Shown: positions 26,707 to 36,018, numbered from the stretch's first letter. The stretch: 64,000 nt of DNA from Streptomyces sp. NBC_00878 (GCF_026341515.1 NZ_JAPEOK010000001.1:3472001-3536000); one strand, 5' to 3'. Numbers and translations: made by a program. Notes: generated by a model from the sequence alone, not told the origin.

Positions 26707-26862
26707 GCGCAGTTCCCCTCGCCCCTAAAAGCGGGGCCGCACCCCTGCTTTTGTCTTTCAGGGGCGCGGGGCCGCATCGATGTGCGGCTCCGCCGCGATG
26801 GGGGTCCCCCCGCTCATGGGGGTCCCCCCGCTCGAGCGAAGCCGAGAGTGGGGGAGCGACCA
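26707..26862. repeat. Dispersed REP-like repeat elements
   Basis: GCGCAGTTCCCCTCGCCCCT followed by AGCGGGGC and later GGGGCGCGGGGCC forms one interrupted palindrome of a type I recall as frequent in Streptomyces intergenic DNA. GGGGGTCCCCCCGCTC occurs twice next to it, with a GAGAGTGGGGGAGC partner. Related pieces recur in this window near 40470, 45540, 49409 and 50340-50480. Confidence 0.65.
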
Positions 26863-26956
26863 GCCACGAACAACCCTCACCCACCCACAACCGTCAGCGG
26901 CACCCCGTACACACCACCCACCCGGCCGAACCCCCGAGCAAAAAATCACCACGCAC

Positions 26957-26996
26957 AAAAAAATCCGGGCCCCGCCCACCAGGACAGGACCCGAAC
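26957..26996 (-). terminator. Probable terminator of the malic enzyme gene
   Basis: On the minus strand an imperfect GC stem (GGGTCCTG ... CGGGGCCCG) is followed by a run of seven T. It lies about 30 bp past the malic enzyme stop. Confidence 0.6.
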
Positions 26997-27026
26997 CTCA
27001 AGCACAAACGACAAACCACAAACGAC

Positions 27027-28250
27027 CTACCGCCGAGCCACACCCTCAGCCCGAGCCGCCGCCGCGACCGCCGCGGTGACGGCGGGAGCGACCCGCTCGT
27101 CGAACGGCGACGGAATCACGTAGTCCGCGGCAAGGTCGTCCCCGACGACCGCAGCCAACGCCTCCGCCGCCGCGATCTTCATCCCCTCGGTGATCCGAGA
27201 GGCCCGCACCTGAAGCGCCCCGGCGAAGATCCCGGGGAACGCCAGCACGTTGTTGATCTGGTTCGGATAGTCCGACCGCCCGGTGGCGACGACCGCCGCG
27301 TACTTGTGGGCGACGTCGGGGTGCACCTCGGGATCCGGGTTCGCCATGGCGAACACGAACGCGCCCTCCGCCATCGAGGCGACGGCCGGCTCCGGCACCG
27401 TACCGCCGGACACCCCGATGAAGACGTCGGCCCCGGCGAGCGCGGACTCCAGCGAGCCGGACAGTCCCGCCTTGTTGGTCATGGCGGCCAGTTCCGCCTT
27501 GACCGGGGTCAGGTCGTCCCGGTCCGCCGACACGATCCCCTTGCGGTCCGCGACCGCGACGTCCCCGAGCCCCGCCTCCAGCAGGAACTTGGCGATGGCG
27601 ACCCCGGCCGCGCCCGCGCCCGAGATCACCGCCCGCAGCTGCCCCAGGCTCCGCCCGGTCAGCCGCGCGGCGTTCCGCAGGGCCGCCAGCGTGACGACGG
27701 CCGTGCCGTGCTGGTCGTCGTGGAAGACGGGGATGTCCAGCCGCTCCTGGAGCCGCTTCTCGATCTCGAAGCACCGGGGCGCCGAGATGTCCTCCAGGTT
27801 CACACCGCCGAAGGACGGAGCGAGCCGCACCACGGTCTCGACGATCTCGTCGACGTCGGTGCAGGCGAGCGCGATCGGCACGGCATCGACCCCGCCGAAC
27901 TGCTTGAACAGGATCGCCTTGCCCTCCATCACGGGGAGCGAGGCCTCGGGCCCGATGTCACCGAGCCCGAGCACGGCGGTGCCGTCGGTCACGACGGCGA
28001 CCACGGACGACTTCCACGTGTAGTCGTGGACGAGCTCCGGCTGCTCCGCGATGGCCATGCAGACCTTCGCGACGCCGGGCGTGTACGCCAGGGACAGGTC
28101 GTCCTTGTCACGGACGGGCACCGTGGCCTGCACGGCCATCTTGCCGCCGCGGTGCAGCGCGAACGCCGGGTCGAAGGAATCGAGGGGCTCGGCCCCGCCT
28201 TCCTGATCCGTACTGCTGTCGCTGCGAGGATTGACGATCTCCGCTGCCAC
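27027..28250 (-). CDS. NAD(P)-dependent malic enzyme
   Basis: GTG at 28250, 407 residues, the size of the short bacterial malic enzymes. The malic N-domain shows LSLAYTPGVAKVCMAI and VVTDGTAVLGLGDIGPEASLPVMEGKA. FHDDQHGTAVVTLAALRNA carries metal-binding acidic residues. The NAD-binding domain begins AVISGAGAAGVAIAKFL. It decarboxylates malate to pyruvate. The coenzyme cannot be told from sequence alone. The S. coelicolor gene at this position (SCO5261, from memory) is a malic enzyme. It is transcribed divergently from the ABC transporter operon. Confidence 0.95.
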   Translation of the reverse strand: MAAEIVNPRSDSSTDQEGGAEPLDSFDPAFALHRGGKMAVQATVPVRDKDDLSLAYTPGVAKVCMAIAEQPELVHDYTWKSSVVAVVTDGTAVLGLGDIGPEASLPVMEGKAILFKQFGGVDAVPIALACTDVDEIVETVVRLAPSFGGVNLEDISAPRCFEIEKRLQERLDIPVFHDDQHGTAVVTLAALRNAARLTGRSLGQLRAVISGAGAAGVAIAKFLLEAGLGDVAVADRKGIVSADRDDLTPVKAELAAMTNKAGLSGSLESALAGADVFIGVSGGTVPEPAVASMAEGAFVFAMANPDPEVHPDVAHKYAAVVATGRSDYPNQINNVLAFPGIFAGALQVRASRITEGMKIAAAEALAAVVGDDLAADYVIPSPFDERVAPAVTAAVAAAARAEGVARR

Positions 28251-28936
28251 TTTGTTTTACCCCTTAAGTCTTCAATGGTTGAGGGTCTCCGCTCCGGGTG
28301 AGGAGCGGGCGGGCACCGCGTATGTCCCTGATGACGGTTACGTACGGGTACGTACGGGCCATACGCGACGGGCGCGCCGCACACGCGCCCTGAGCCCCGG
28401 ATGAGGGGTGTAAAGAACCTTCTTACCGGACGGACGGCACCCAGACGAGTCCATGACGCGAAGGCCACACGTCGCCGGTGGAAGATCACACACCAGAGGA
28501 TCGTAGGCCCGGCACCGGAGGATCGCAGGCCGGGCAAGGGGAGGACCACGGGCCGGATACCGGACGACGAAGGTCACATACCGACGACATTCGAGTGACG
28601 TCACGCATCGGCGAATATGCCGAACGCGCCCACTTTGCGAACAAGTCACCGATACGCACCGAAGCACCGCGAGTGCGGAGAAGCGGTCGCCCGTTTCGCC
28701 CAGTACACCGGAGATCCTCCGGCCGTGGCGGGGGGTTTCCCGCACAGGATCCGGCTTCGACGGACCGGCCCGGTCCGCTTCGGGGGTCACCCGTTATCCG
28801 ATTTTGACATGGCGGGCACCCTGAAGGCGTAAGTCCGAATGGCAAGATGCCCTAATCACACGAGGTCGCGACACCCGAAGGTGTGTGTTCTCGTCGACCC
28901 ATCGGCAACTCCACCCACCCGCCGGAGGAACCCACC
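28251..28936. other. Long divergent intergenic region
   Basis: There are 686 bases between malic enzyme and the ABC transporter. A direct repeat (GGAGGATCG(T/C)AGGCC, 28495-28540 area) is present. Small frames in it lack ribosome binding sites and family features. A TTGACA at 28804-28809 is a possible -35, but no well-spaced -10 is evident. A regulatory leader cannot be excluded. Confidence 0.45.
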
Positions 28937-29899
28937 ATGACCGCACGCTCCACCCGTCGTACGACCCCCGCGCAGTCCCGGATAGCCGCGGTCGGTGCGA
29001 TCGCGGTCGCAGGCGCCCTGCTGCTCACCGGCTGTGGTGACCAGACCAAGGAGAAGGACAGCGGCAGCTCGGACACCGCGGAGTCCAGCGCGGCCCCGCT
29101 CGCCGACCAGCTGCCCAAGGCCATCCGCGACAAGGGCGTCATCAAGGTCGGATCGGACATCGCGTACGCGCCGGTCGAGTTCAAGGACAGCTCCGGCAAG
29201 ACCGTCGGCATCGACCCCGACCTCGCCGACGCGATGGGCAAGGAGCTCGGTGTGAAGTTCGAGTTCGAGAACGGCACCTTCGACACCCTGATCACCGGCC
29301 TGCGCTCCAAGCGGTACGACATCGCCATGTCCGCGATGACCGACACCAAGGACCGACAGGAAGGCATCGACAGCGAAACCGGCAAGAAGGTCGGCGAGGG
29401 CGTCGACTTCGTCGACTACTTCACCGCGGGTGTCTCGATCTACACCCAGAAGGGCAAGGACCAGGGCATCAAGACCTGGTCCGACCTGTGCGGCAAGAAG
29501 ATCGTGGTGCAGCGCGGCACGGTCTCCGAGGACCTCGCCAAGTCCGAGGCGAAGAAGTGTACGGGCGGCAAGACGATCTCCATCGAGTCGTTCGACAACG
29601 ACCAGCAGGCCCAGACCCGCCTGCGCTCGGGCGGCGCCGACGCCGGCTCGTCCGACTTCCCGGTGGCCGCGTACGCGGTGAAGACCTCGGGCGGCGGCAA
29701 GGACTTCGAGCTCGTCGGCGAGCAGGTCGAGGCCGCTCCGTACGGCATCGCGGTCGCCAAGTCGAGCACCGAGCTGCGGGACGCCCTGAAGGCCGCGCTC
29801 GACGCGATCATCAAGAGCGGCGAGTACGACAAGATCATCACCAAGTGGGGCGTCACGGACGGTGCCGTCAAGGAAGCCGCCGTCAACGGAGGCACGTGA
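28937..29899 (+). CDS. Polar amino acid ABC transporter, substrate-binding lipoprotein
   Basis: The ATG at 28937 follows GGAGGA. The signal peptide ends in a lipobox, LLLTGC, with Cys33 for lipid attachment. The mature domain is a family 3 solute-binding protein: GVIKVGSDIAYAPVEFKDSSGKTVGIDPDLADAMGKELGVK and later ITGLRSKRYDIAMSAM. Family 3 proteins bind polar amino acids, glutamate or glutamine among them. It is the first gene of a three-gene transporter operon. Confidence 0.92.
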   Translation: MTARSTRRTTPAQSRIAAVGAIAVAGALLLTGCGDQTKEKDSGSSDTAESSAAPLADQLPKAIRDKGVIKVGSDIAYAPVEFKDSSGKTVGIDPDLADAMGKELGVKFEFENGTFDTLITGLRSKRYDIAMSAMTDTKDRQEGIDSETGKKVGEGVDFVDYFTAGVSIYTQKGKDQGIKTWSDLCGKKIVVQRGTVSEDLAKSEAKKCTGGKTISIESFDNDQQAQTRLRSGGADAGSSDFPVAAYAVKTSGGGKDFELVGEQVEAAPYGIAVAKSSTELRDALKAALDAIIKSGEYDKIITKWGVTDGAVKEAAVNGGT

Positions 29900-29933
29900 C
29901 CGCGGGTAACGCGGACACCGAAAGGCAACATCC

Positions 29934-30881
29934 GTGACTGCTGACATCGACAAGACCACGGGGCCGCAGGACACACCCCCGGCCGGACCGGAGGCCATCA
30001 AGGCGATCCCGGTCCGGCACTACGGGCGGTACGTCTCCGCCGTGGTGGCCATCGCGCTCCTCGTCTCGATCATCTACGCCTTCTCGCAGGGCAAGATCAA
30101 CTGGGGCGCGATCCCCGACTACTTCTTCAACGACCGCGTCCTCGCCGGCGTGGGCAGGACGCTCATGCTGACCGTGCTGGCCATGCTGATCGGTGTCTTC
30201 GGCGGCATCCTGCTGGCCGTGATGCGCCTGTCGACGAACCCGGTGACCTCGTCCATCGCGTGGTTCTACATCTGGTTCTTCCGTGGTACGCCGGTGCTGG
30301 TCCAGCTCATCGTCTGGTTCAACCTGGGCCTGGTGTTCGAGTACATCAACCTCGGTCCGATCTACAAGGACTACTGGTCCAGCTTCATGACGCCGCTGCT
30401 GACGGCGCTGCTGGGCCTGGGCCTGAACGAGGCCGCGTACATGGCCGAGATCTGCCGTGCGGGCCTGCTCTCGGTCGACGAGGGCCAGACCGAGGCCAGC
30501 CACGCGCTGGGCATGAGCCACAGCAAGACCCTGCGCCGGATCGTGATCCCGCAGGCGATGCGCGTGATCGTGCCGCCCACGGGCAACGAGGTCATCAACA
30601 TGCTGAAGACGACCTCGCTGGTCTCGGTGATCCAGTACTCCGAACTACTGCGCGTGGCCCAGGACATCGGCCAGACTTCCGGCGCCCCGGCGGAGATGCT
30701 GTTCCTCGCCGCGGCCTGGTACCTGCTGCTGACCTCGATCTTCAGCGTCGGCCAGTACTACCTGGAGCGCTACTACGCCCGCGGCTCCAGCCGCAGTCTG
30801 CCGCCCACCCCGTGGCAGAAGATCAGGAAGAACGTGCTCTCCCTGTCGAGCCGTACGAGCCGCAAGGGGGCCACGGCATGA
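29934..30881 (+). CDS. Amino acid ABC transporter permease
   Basis: GTG start at 29934, 315 residues. About five or six membrane segments follow a short cytoplasmic N-terminus. The signature loop [44 protein letters not shown] is the EAA motif that contacts the ATPase. It forms the membrane channel with the neighbouring lipoprotein and ATPase. Its stop overlaps the ATPase start (ATGA). Confidence 0.93.
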   Translation: MTADIDKTTGPQDTPPAGPEAIKAIPVRHYGRYVSAVVAIALLVSIIYAFSQGKINWGAIPDYFFNDRVLAGVGRTLMLTVLAMLIGVFGGILLAVMRLSTNPVTSSIAWFYIWFFRGTPVLVQLIVWFNLGLVFEYINLGPIYKDYWSSFMTPLLTALLGLGLNEAAYMAEICRAGLLSVDEGQTEASHALGMSHSKTLRRIVIPQAMRVIVPPTGNEVINMLKTTSLVSVIQYSELLRVAQDIGQTSGAPAEMLFLAAAWYLLLTSIFSVGQYYLERYYARGSSRSLPPTPWQKIRKNVLSLSSRTSRKGATA

Positions 30882-31672
30882 CCGACCAGCTGAGCAAGGC
30901 GGCCCCCGGTGCCGCCCCCATGGTCAAGTCGGAGGGCGTGCACAAGTCCTTCGGCCCCCTCGAGGTCCTCAAGGGCATCGACCTGGAGGTGAAGCCGGGC
31001 GAGGTCTTCTGCCTCATCGGCCCCTCCGGCTCGGGCAAGTCGACGTTCCTCAGGTGCATCAACCACCTGGAAAAGATCAACGCCGGACGGCTGTACGTCG
31101 ACGGGGAGCTGGTCGGCTACCGCCAGAAGGGCGACAAGCTGTACGAGCTCAAGGACAGCGAGGTCGCGCTGAAGCGGCGGGACATCGGCATGGTGTTCCA
31201 GCGCTTCAACCTGTTCCCGCACATGACGGCGCTGGACAACGTCATGGAGGCGCCGATCCAGGTCAAGGGCGTCAGCAAGGCGCAGGCGCGCGAGCGCGCG
31301 GGGCAACTGCTGGAGCGGGTCGGCCTCGCCGACAAGGCGGGCAGCTACCCGTCGCAGCTCTCCGGCGGCCAGCAGCAGCGGGTCGCGATCGCCCGGGCCC
31401 TCGCGATGGACCCGAAGCTGATGCTGTTCGACGAGCCCACCTCCGCCCTCGACCCAGAGCTCGTCGGCGACGTCCTCGACGTCATGCGCGACCTCGCCGA
31501 GTCCGGTATGACGATGATCGTCGTCACCCACGAGATGGGCTTCGCCCGGGAGGTCGGCGACTCGCTGGTCTTCATGGACGAGGGTGTGGTGGTCGAGTCC
31601 GGTAACCCACGGGACGTGTTGACGAATCCGCAGCAGGAACGGACGCAGTCGTTCCTGTCGAAGGTGCTCTAG
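30878..31672 (+). CDS. Amino acid ABC transporter ATP-binding protein
   Basis: A 264-residue ATPase. Walker [11 protein letters not shown]-loop [12 protein letters not shown], signature LSGGQQQR, Walker [13 protein letters not shown] and switch His VVTHEMGFA are all intact. It starts within the permease stop (4-bp overlap) and closes the operon, followed by a palindromic terminator. Confidence 0.95.
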   Translation: MTDQLSKAAPGAAPMVKSEGVHKSFGPLEVLKGIDLEVKPGEVFCLIGPSGSGKSTFLRCINHLEKINAGRLYVDGELVGYRQKGDKLYELKDSEVALKRRDIGMVFQRFNLFPHMTALDNVMEAPIQVKGVSKAQARERAGQLLERVGLADKAGSYPSQLSGGQQQRVAIARALAMDPKLMLFDEPTSALDPELVGDVLDVMRDLAESGMTMIVVTHEMGFAREVGDSLVFMDEGVVVESGNPRDVLTNPQQERTQSFLSKVL

Positions 31673-31704
31673 CCTCCGGCGGTTTGGCGGGTATACGCGG
31701 TATG

Positions 31705-31742
31705 CGGAGGGGCGGTACGGGAATTCCCGTACCGCCCCTCCG
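31705..31742. terminator. Palindromic terminator after the ABC transporter operon
   Basis: A 38-bp perfect palindrome centred on GAATTC (CGGAGGGGCGGTACGG and its complement) lies 33 bp after the ATPase stop. Confidence 0.85.
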
Positions 31743-31795
31743 CGTTCGGCTTGCACCGGGCCGGTTCCCCACCCACCCGGTCAACCCCCGCCCAC

Positions 31796-31870
31796 CCAGC
31801 CGGTCCGGCGTTTGAGGACGAGGCCGTCCAGGTCGATGAGGGGGGTCTGGGGGCGCAGCCCCCAGGGACG
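31796..31870. repeat. Dispersed repeat between operon end and methyltransferase
   Basis: CCGGTCCGGCGTTTGAGGAC (about 31799-31818) and the hairpin GGGTCTGGGGGCGCAGCCCC(C) (about 31843-31863) are a pair I recall as a common Streptomyces intergenic repeat. No gene is encoded. Confidence 0.55.
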
Positions 31871-31905
31871 GGAAGGGCAGGGGCGGCGAGGGCGAGAACA
31901 ACCCG

Positions 31906-32664
31906 CTACTTGAGGGCCAGGATCAGTGCGTCCGACGGGGAGCGCCATACCGCGCGGGACTCCGCGAAGCCCTTTTCGCGCAGTACGCGCGCGTGCCATT
32001 CGGCAGAGGGGGTGTCACCGTCCGCGTGCTCGCCGTAGATCTCGAAGCGGCGAGCCGTGGGCTCGGCGAGGACGGGATCCTGGGCGGCGAGCTGCCACCA
32101 CTCGGTCCAGCCGAGCACCCCGGCCTCCTTGGCCAGGTTCATCCGCGCATGCCGCTGCGCGCTGTCCGCCGCGTTGATCTGCGGAGTGGACTCGTCGATC
32201 ATGTGGTCCGCGTTCATGAACACACCGCCGTCGCGAACGAGTTCCGCGACCTGACCGTAGAGGACCGCGAGGGGTTCGCTGTGCAGCCAGTGGAGGGCGG
32301 TGGCGGTGAGAACGGCGTCGTAAGAGTCGTACGGCAGCTTCGCGGGCCAGTCGGGGTCCTTGAGGTCGGCCGTGACGAAGGTGACCCGGTCGTCACCCCG
32401 GAAGGTGCCCTCGGCGATGGTCAGGAGCGCGGGGTCGAGATCGACGCCGGTACTGACCGCCTGCGGAAACCTTTCGAAGAGGCGGGCCGTGATACTTCCC
32501 GTACCGCACGCGAGGTCCAGGACGCGCGGCTCGGGACCGACCAGCGCCTCGACCATGTCGAGCATGACCCGCAAGCGCTCCTCGCGGTCCGGGAGGTACC
32601 ACTCCTGCTGCCGGTCCCAGCTCTCCTGCCAGGCAGCCCAGTCGGCTCCGATGTCGGTCGTCAT
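31906..32664 (-). CDS. SAM-dependent methyltransferase
   Basis: The start at 32664 (MTTDIGADWAAWQES) gives 252 residues. The class I methyltransferase core is clear: VLDLACGTGSITARL (motif I), TGVDLDPALL (acidic loop), VTADLKD and YDAVLTATALHWL (motif IV). The substrate is unknown. It is divergent from the CGNR gene with 98 bp between. Confidence 0.88.
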   Translation of the reverse strand: MTTDIGADWAAWQESWDRQQEWYLPDREERLRVMLDMVEALVGPEPRVLDLACGTGSITARLFERFPQAVSTGVDLDPALLTIAEGTFRGDDRVTFVTADLKDPDWPAKLPYDSYDAVLTATALHWLHSEPLAVLYGQVAELVRDGGVFMNADHMIDESTPQINAADSAQRHARMNLAKEAGVLGWTEWWQLAAQDPVLAEPTARRFEIYGEHADGDTPSAEWHARVLREKGFAESRAVWRSPSDALILALK

Positions 32665-32762
32665 GGATACCCCTCTCCCCTCCAGCATGTAATACCCTGG
32701 AAGCACAATTAGCCATTACCCGTCCGCACCACGACCATAGAGTGCCCCCGTAAGGACTACAA

Positions 32763-33392
32763 GTGGAACTGGCCTATTACTCGGATTTCGCCGTGCGTCT
32801 CGTCAACAGCGAGGAACCGGCCCGGGGCAAGGACGCGCTCACCTCCGTCGAGGCCGTCCGCGACCTCTTCGGCGGCAACGCGTCGGCGGCCCGCCGCGCC
32901 GCGGACGCGGACGTCACGCGCTTCCGGGGCGTACGGGCCCGGCTGCGCGCGGTCTTCGAGGCGGCCGACGGCGGCGACGAGACCCTCGCCGTGGACCTGC
33001 TGAACTCACTCCTCCTGGAGTTCCCGGTGAGCCCGCAGATCTCCGGCCACGACTTCCGGGACGACGACGGCCGCCCGCTGTGGCACATGCACCTGGCGGA
33101 CCACCCGTCGAACGCGACCGCGGGGTACGCCGCGACCGCCGCGATGGGCCTGGCCTTCCACCTCACCGAGTACGGCGTGGACCGCCTGGGCCTGTGCGAG
33201 GCAGCGCCGTGCCGCAACGCCTACCTCGACACCTCGACGAACCGCTCCCGGCGCTACTGCTCGGACCGCTGCGCGACCCGGGCGAACGTCGCCGCCTACC
33301 GCGCCCGAAAACGCCTGGAGGCGGACCGGTCGGACAGCACGGGCCGCGCCGCGGACAGCACCCAGCGGGCGACCGCGAACGGCGAGCGCTGA
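32763..33392 (+). CDS. CGNR zinc-finger / ABATE-domain regulator
   Basis: GTG at 32763 with AAGGA upstream gives 209 residues. The N-terminal helical domain (LAYYSDFAVRLVN, LTSVEAVRDLF) is the stress-response ABATE type. The C-terminal zinc finger is C-x4-C-x15-C-x3-C in CEAAPC...RYCSDRC, the CGNR signature region. It is probably a transcription regulator. Its last 97 bp overlap the 3' end of sodX on the other strand. Confidence 0.85.
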   Translation: MELAYYSDFAVRLVNSEEPARGKDALTSVEAVRDLFGGNASAARRAADADVTRFRGVRARLRAVFEAADGGDETLAVDLLNSLLLEFPVSPQISGHDFRDDDGRPLWHMHLADHPSNATAGYAATAAMGLAFHLTEYGVDRLGLCEAAPCRNAYLDTSTNRSRRYCSDRCATRANVAAYRARKRLEADRSDSTGRAADSTQRATANGER

Positions 33393-33730
33393 CCCGGCTT
33401 GAGCGGCCGGAACCTGAAAAGGACGCGGCCCAGCACCAACTCGTCGGGCACAGGCCCGTAGTCAGTGCTGTCCCCGCCCGCGTACGTGTTGTCCCCGAGC
33501 ACCCACCAGCCGCCCTCGCGCCGCTCCGCGGCGCGTTTGACGACGAGCAGGTCCTGCTGGAACGGATGACGCAGAACGACCACGTCACCGGGCCGGATCC
33601 GGCCCCCGTGCCGTATCACGAGCAGATCGCCGTGATACAGCGTGGGCACCATCGACGGCCCGGTCACCTCGGCCCATCCGAAGGGCTGATTCGCCCCTCC
33701 GCGCTCGGTCTCCTGCGACAGCTCCGGCAT
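33296..33730 (-). CDS. sodX: Nickel-type superoxide dismutase maturation protease
   Basis: A 144-residue S26-type signal-peptidase-like protease. GPSMVPTLYHGDLLVI carries the catalytic Ser and VVKRAAER the catalytic Lys, with the conserved WVLGDN. SodX trims the SodN propeptide so that His1 becomes the N-terminus and binds nickel. It is divergent from sodN with 145 bp between. The tail after about residue 112 is longer than usual and overlaps the CGNR gene. Confidence 0.93.
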   Translation of the reverse strand: MPELSQETERGGANQPFGWAEVTGPSMVPTLYHGDLLVIRHGGRIRPGDVVVLRHPFQQDLLVVKRAAERREGGWWVLGDNTYAGGDSTDYGPVPDELVLGRVLFRFRPLKPGQRSPFAVARWVLSAARPVLSDRSASRRFRAR

Positions 33731-33875
33731 CACCGGCACCTCCCCGGTTCTATCCTCCACGAGTCCCAGTCTCACCCTGGACTTTTGTCCTAAGCCCATG
33801 GGGGCACTCGCGAAAACCCGTCCCTCACGGAGTAATGTCCCACCTGAGAAGACGATCACGAGGAAGGACAGCTCA

Positions 33876-34271
33876 ATGCTCTCCCGCCTGTTTGCCCCCA
33901 AGGTCAAGGTCAGCGCACACTGCGACCTGCCCTGCGGTGTGTACGACCCGGCCCAGGCCCGCATCGAGGCGGAGTCGGTGAAGGCCGTGCAGGAGAAGAT
34001 GGCCGCCAACGACGACCCGCACTTCCAGGCTCGCGCCACCGTCATCAAGGAGCAGCGCGCCGAGCTCGCCAAGCACCACGTCTCGGTGCTCTGGAGCGAC
34101 TACTTCAAGCCCCCGCACTTCGAGAAGTACCCGGAGCTGCACCAGCTGGTCAACGACGCCCTCAAGGCCCTCTCGGCCGCCAAGGGTTCGACCGACCCGG
34201 CCACGGGCCAGAAGGCCCTGGACTACATCGCCCAGATCGACAAGATCTTCTGGGAGACCAAGAAGGCGTGA
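33876..34271 (+). CDS. sodN: Nickel superoxide dismutase
   Basis: A 131-residue protein of the exact family length. The 14-residue propeptide MLSRLFAPKVKVSA is followed by the nickel hook HCDLPCGVY, in which His1, Cys2 and Cys6 of the mature enzyme bind nickel. It removes superoxide in the cytoplasm. The ribosome binding site is GAGGAAGG. In S. coelicolor the 5' end of sodN mRNA is targeted by an sRNA derived from sodF under Nur control; sodF is not in this window. Confidence 0.98.
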   Translation: MLSRLFAPKVKVSAHCDLPCGVYDPAQARIEAESVKAVQEKMAANDDPHFQARATVIKEQRAELAKHHVSVLWSDYFKPPHFEKYPELHQLVNDALKALSAAKGSTDPATGQKALDYIAQIDKIFWETKKA

Positions 34272-34294
34272 CACAAGCCTTCCGTTTTCGCGAT

Positions 34295-34330
34295 GGAGGG
34301 GCCCGGCCGATGTATTGGCCGGGCCCCTCC
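34295..34330 (+). terminator. sodN terminator
   Basis: GGAGGGGCCCGGCC and GGCCGGGCCCCTCC form a perfect 14-bp stem with an 8-base loop, 23 bp after the sodN stop. Confidence 0.9.
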
Positions 34331-34350
34331 CGCGTTCCGACATCGGTCGA

Positions 34351-34749
34351 TCAGCCGGCGGTGGTTTCCGCGGGGAAACCGGACTGACGGATGACCTCGG
34401 CCCTGCTGTAGTAGTCGCCGGTGGTCACGATCTGGTGCCCGCGCATCTGGAGGACCGTGACGACAGGCACGGAGAACGGCTTGGGTGCTCCGGCCACCTG
34501 TCCGCTGAACGTCCAGTCGATCACTATGACGCCGCTGCGGGCGGATGCGCAGTTGACCATGACGGCGGCTCCCTGGATGACCTCCTTGGCGCGGTTGGCC
34601 CACTCGATGGTCCCGTCTCGGCCGAGGTAGTCCTTCGCGCCGAAGGCGTGGTCGGTGTAGCGGGCGCCGTTCTCGACGTACAAGTCAGCCAGTCGCTGCG
34701 GGTCTTCGGCGTTCCACGCGGCCCCCCAGGCCACGACGATGGCCGGCAA
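34351..34749 (-). pseudogene. SnoaL-like (NTF2-fold) protein, 5'-truncated
   Basis: About 130 residues of a SnoaL/NTF2-like domain (LPAIVVAWGAAWNAEDPQRLADLY ... YYSRAEVIRQSGFPAETTAG). The only start codon is a TTG at 34749 without a ribosome binding site. The frame stays open upstream to 34836, where it meets an in-frame TAG (34834-34836). The intervening residues (QHGKHSR) look like the continuation of a longer, perhaps exported, protein. The gene has probably lost its 5' end. It lies beside an IS-disrupted tetR, suggesting local decay. Confidence 0.55.
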
Positions 34750-35161
34750 CCGCGAGTGCTTCCCGTGCTGGCCCGCCGCTGCGGACTGCTTCGGAATACT
34801 TCTGATTGCTGCGGACCAGCGGATTGCTTCGGACTACTTGTGCGGTGGTCGCACGAGTCGAACGACGGCTCAGCGACCATGAGGCCGGCGCCCAGGCGCC
34901 GGGTCAGGGGCCAGCAAGTTCACGCGGTTGGCTCGGGATCCGGGTCGGGATCCGGGTCGGGGCCCGGGTCGGCCTGGGTCGTTTCCGGATGTGCCGTTCC
35001 CTCGGTCAGGACCTTCGCCCACCGCGGCTTCGAGCCGCCGACGTCGGTGAGATCCGTGAGGCCGACGGCGACGATGAGGTGGCAGAGCTGGCCGTAGGCC
35101 ATGAACTGCTGTACCGCGCCGTCCGGGGCCCCCGCCCGCTCATCGGCGGCACTTAGAACTC

Positions 35162-35640
35162 CTAACAAAGTGCCAGGTTTTTCAGTCGTCGCCAGCAGAT
35201 GATGCCGCAGGCCAGGCTGAGGAAGGCTTCGTGGATGTCGTCGCGGATCTCCCAGCGGATGCGTAACCGGCGGAACCAGTGCAGCAGCGCGAAACTCTGC
35301 TCGACGACCCACCGGTGGACGCCCAGCCCCGAGCCGTGTCCGGTGCCACGGCGTGCGATGACGGGGGTGATCCCGGCCGCCCGGACCTGCTTGCGGTACT
35401 TGTCGTGGTCGTAGCCGCGGTCGGCGTAAAGGGTGTCCGGCCGCCGGCGGGGCCGTCCGCGTCGGCCCCGCACCGGCGGGACGGCCTCGATCGAGGGCAT
35501 GAGCTGGGTGACGTCATTGCGGTTTCCGCCGGTCAGGGACACCGCCAGCGGAATGCCGTGCGCTTCGGTGATCAGATGGTGCTTCGAGCCTGTTCGGGCA
35601 CGGTCGACCGGGCTCGGTCCGGTTTTGGGCCGCCCTTCAT
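35162..35640 (-). CDS. IS5-type transposase, orfB (DDE catalytic part)
   Basis: The second frame, reached by -1 slippage at 35623-35629, encodes GPSPVDRARTGSKHHLITEAHGIPLAVSLTGGNRNDVTQL, then DTLYADRGYDHDKYR (second Asp region) and RWVVEQSFALLHWFRRLRIRWE (Glu region). These are the C-terminal catalytic parts of the DDE transposase. The whole protein is only made as an orfA-orfB fusion. The stop lies in the left inverted repeat. Confidence 0.85.
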
Positions 35641-36018
35641 GGCCCGGACATGGGAGCCGTCGATCACCGCCCGCGACCAGTCCAGCGCGCCGACGGCGTG
35701 CAACTCGGCCAGCAGCGACTCGTGCAGACGCTGCCAGACTCCCGCGTCGTTCCAGTCCCGCAGACGCCGCCAGCAGGTCATCCCCGAGCCGAAGCCAAGC
35801 TCCTGGGGCAGGAACTCCCACGGAATGCCGGTGTACAGCACGAACAGGATGCCGGACAGAACCTTCCGGTCGTCCAGACGCTTGCGGCCGGGGTGATCCG
35901 GCCGGCGCGGCACGACCGGCAGCAACGGCTCGATCCGCGCCCACAGCTCATCCGGCACGATCCACGGCGGCTCCTGACCCTTCCTCATGCACCGGTCAAC
36001 AAGGCCACAACCACCCAC
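35572..36018 (-). CDS. IS5-type transposase, orfA (DUF4096-like N-terminal part)
   Basis: The first frame begins at GTG 36018 (an ATG at 35988, MRKGQEPPW, is an alternative). It encodes VPDELWARIEPLLPVVPRRP, GIPWEFLPQELGFGSGMTCWRRLRDW and IDGSHVRAMKGGPKP, the N-terminal domain and first catalytic Asp region of IS5-group DDE transposases. Near its end, on the minus strand, lies the heptamer C-CCA-AAA (35623-35629), where ribosomes can slip -1 into orfB. Confidence 0.85.
   Translation of the reverse strand: MGGCGLVDRCMRKGQEPPWIVPDELWARIEPLLPVVPRRPDHPGRKRLDDRKVLSGILFVLYTGIPWEFLPQELGFGSGMTCWRRLRDWNDAGVWQRLHESLLAELHAVGALDWSRAVIDGSHVRAMKGGPKPDRARSTVPEQARSTI
35623..35629 (-). promoter_or_regulatory. 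Programmed -1 ribosomal frameshift site of the IS transposase
   Basis: On the minus strand the heptamer C CCA AAA fits X XXY YYZ. Reading CCA AAA in orfA and CCC AAA in orfB gives a continuous transposase. A stimulatory structure downstream was not determined. Confidence 0.7.

Larger units (their letters stand above)
26589..27026. other. Repeat-rich intergenic region
   Basis: This gap contains dispersed Streptomyces-type repeats (26707-26862) and an A/T-rich hairpin terminator for the malic enzyme gene (26957-26996). The long frame on the plus strand across this area is antisense to both neighbours and not a gene. Confidence 0.6.

Noticed and set aside
25596..28301. 901-codon frame on the plus strand
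   Set aside because: It runs antisense across two clear genes and the repeat-rich gap between them; it is a high-GC artefact.
28486..28845. Small frames in the malic enzyme-ABC transporter gap
   Set aside because: They have no ribosome binding site and no recognisable motif, and overlap each other on both strands.
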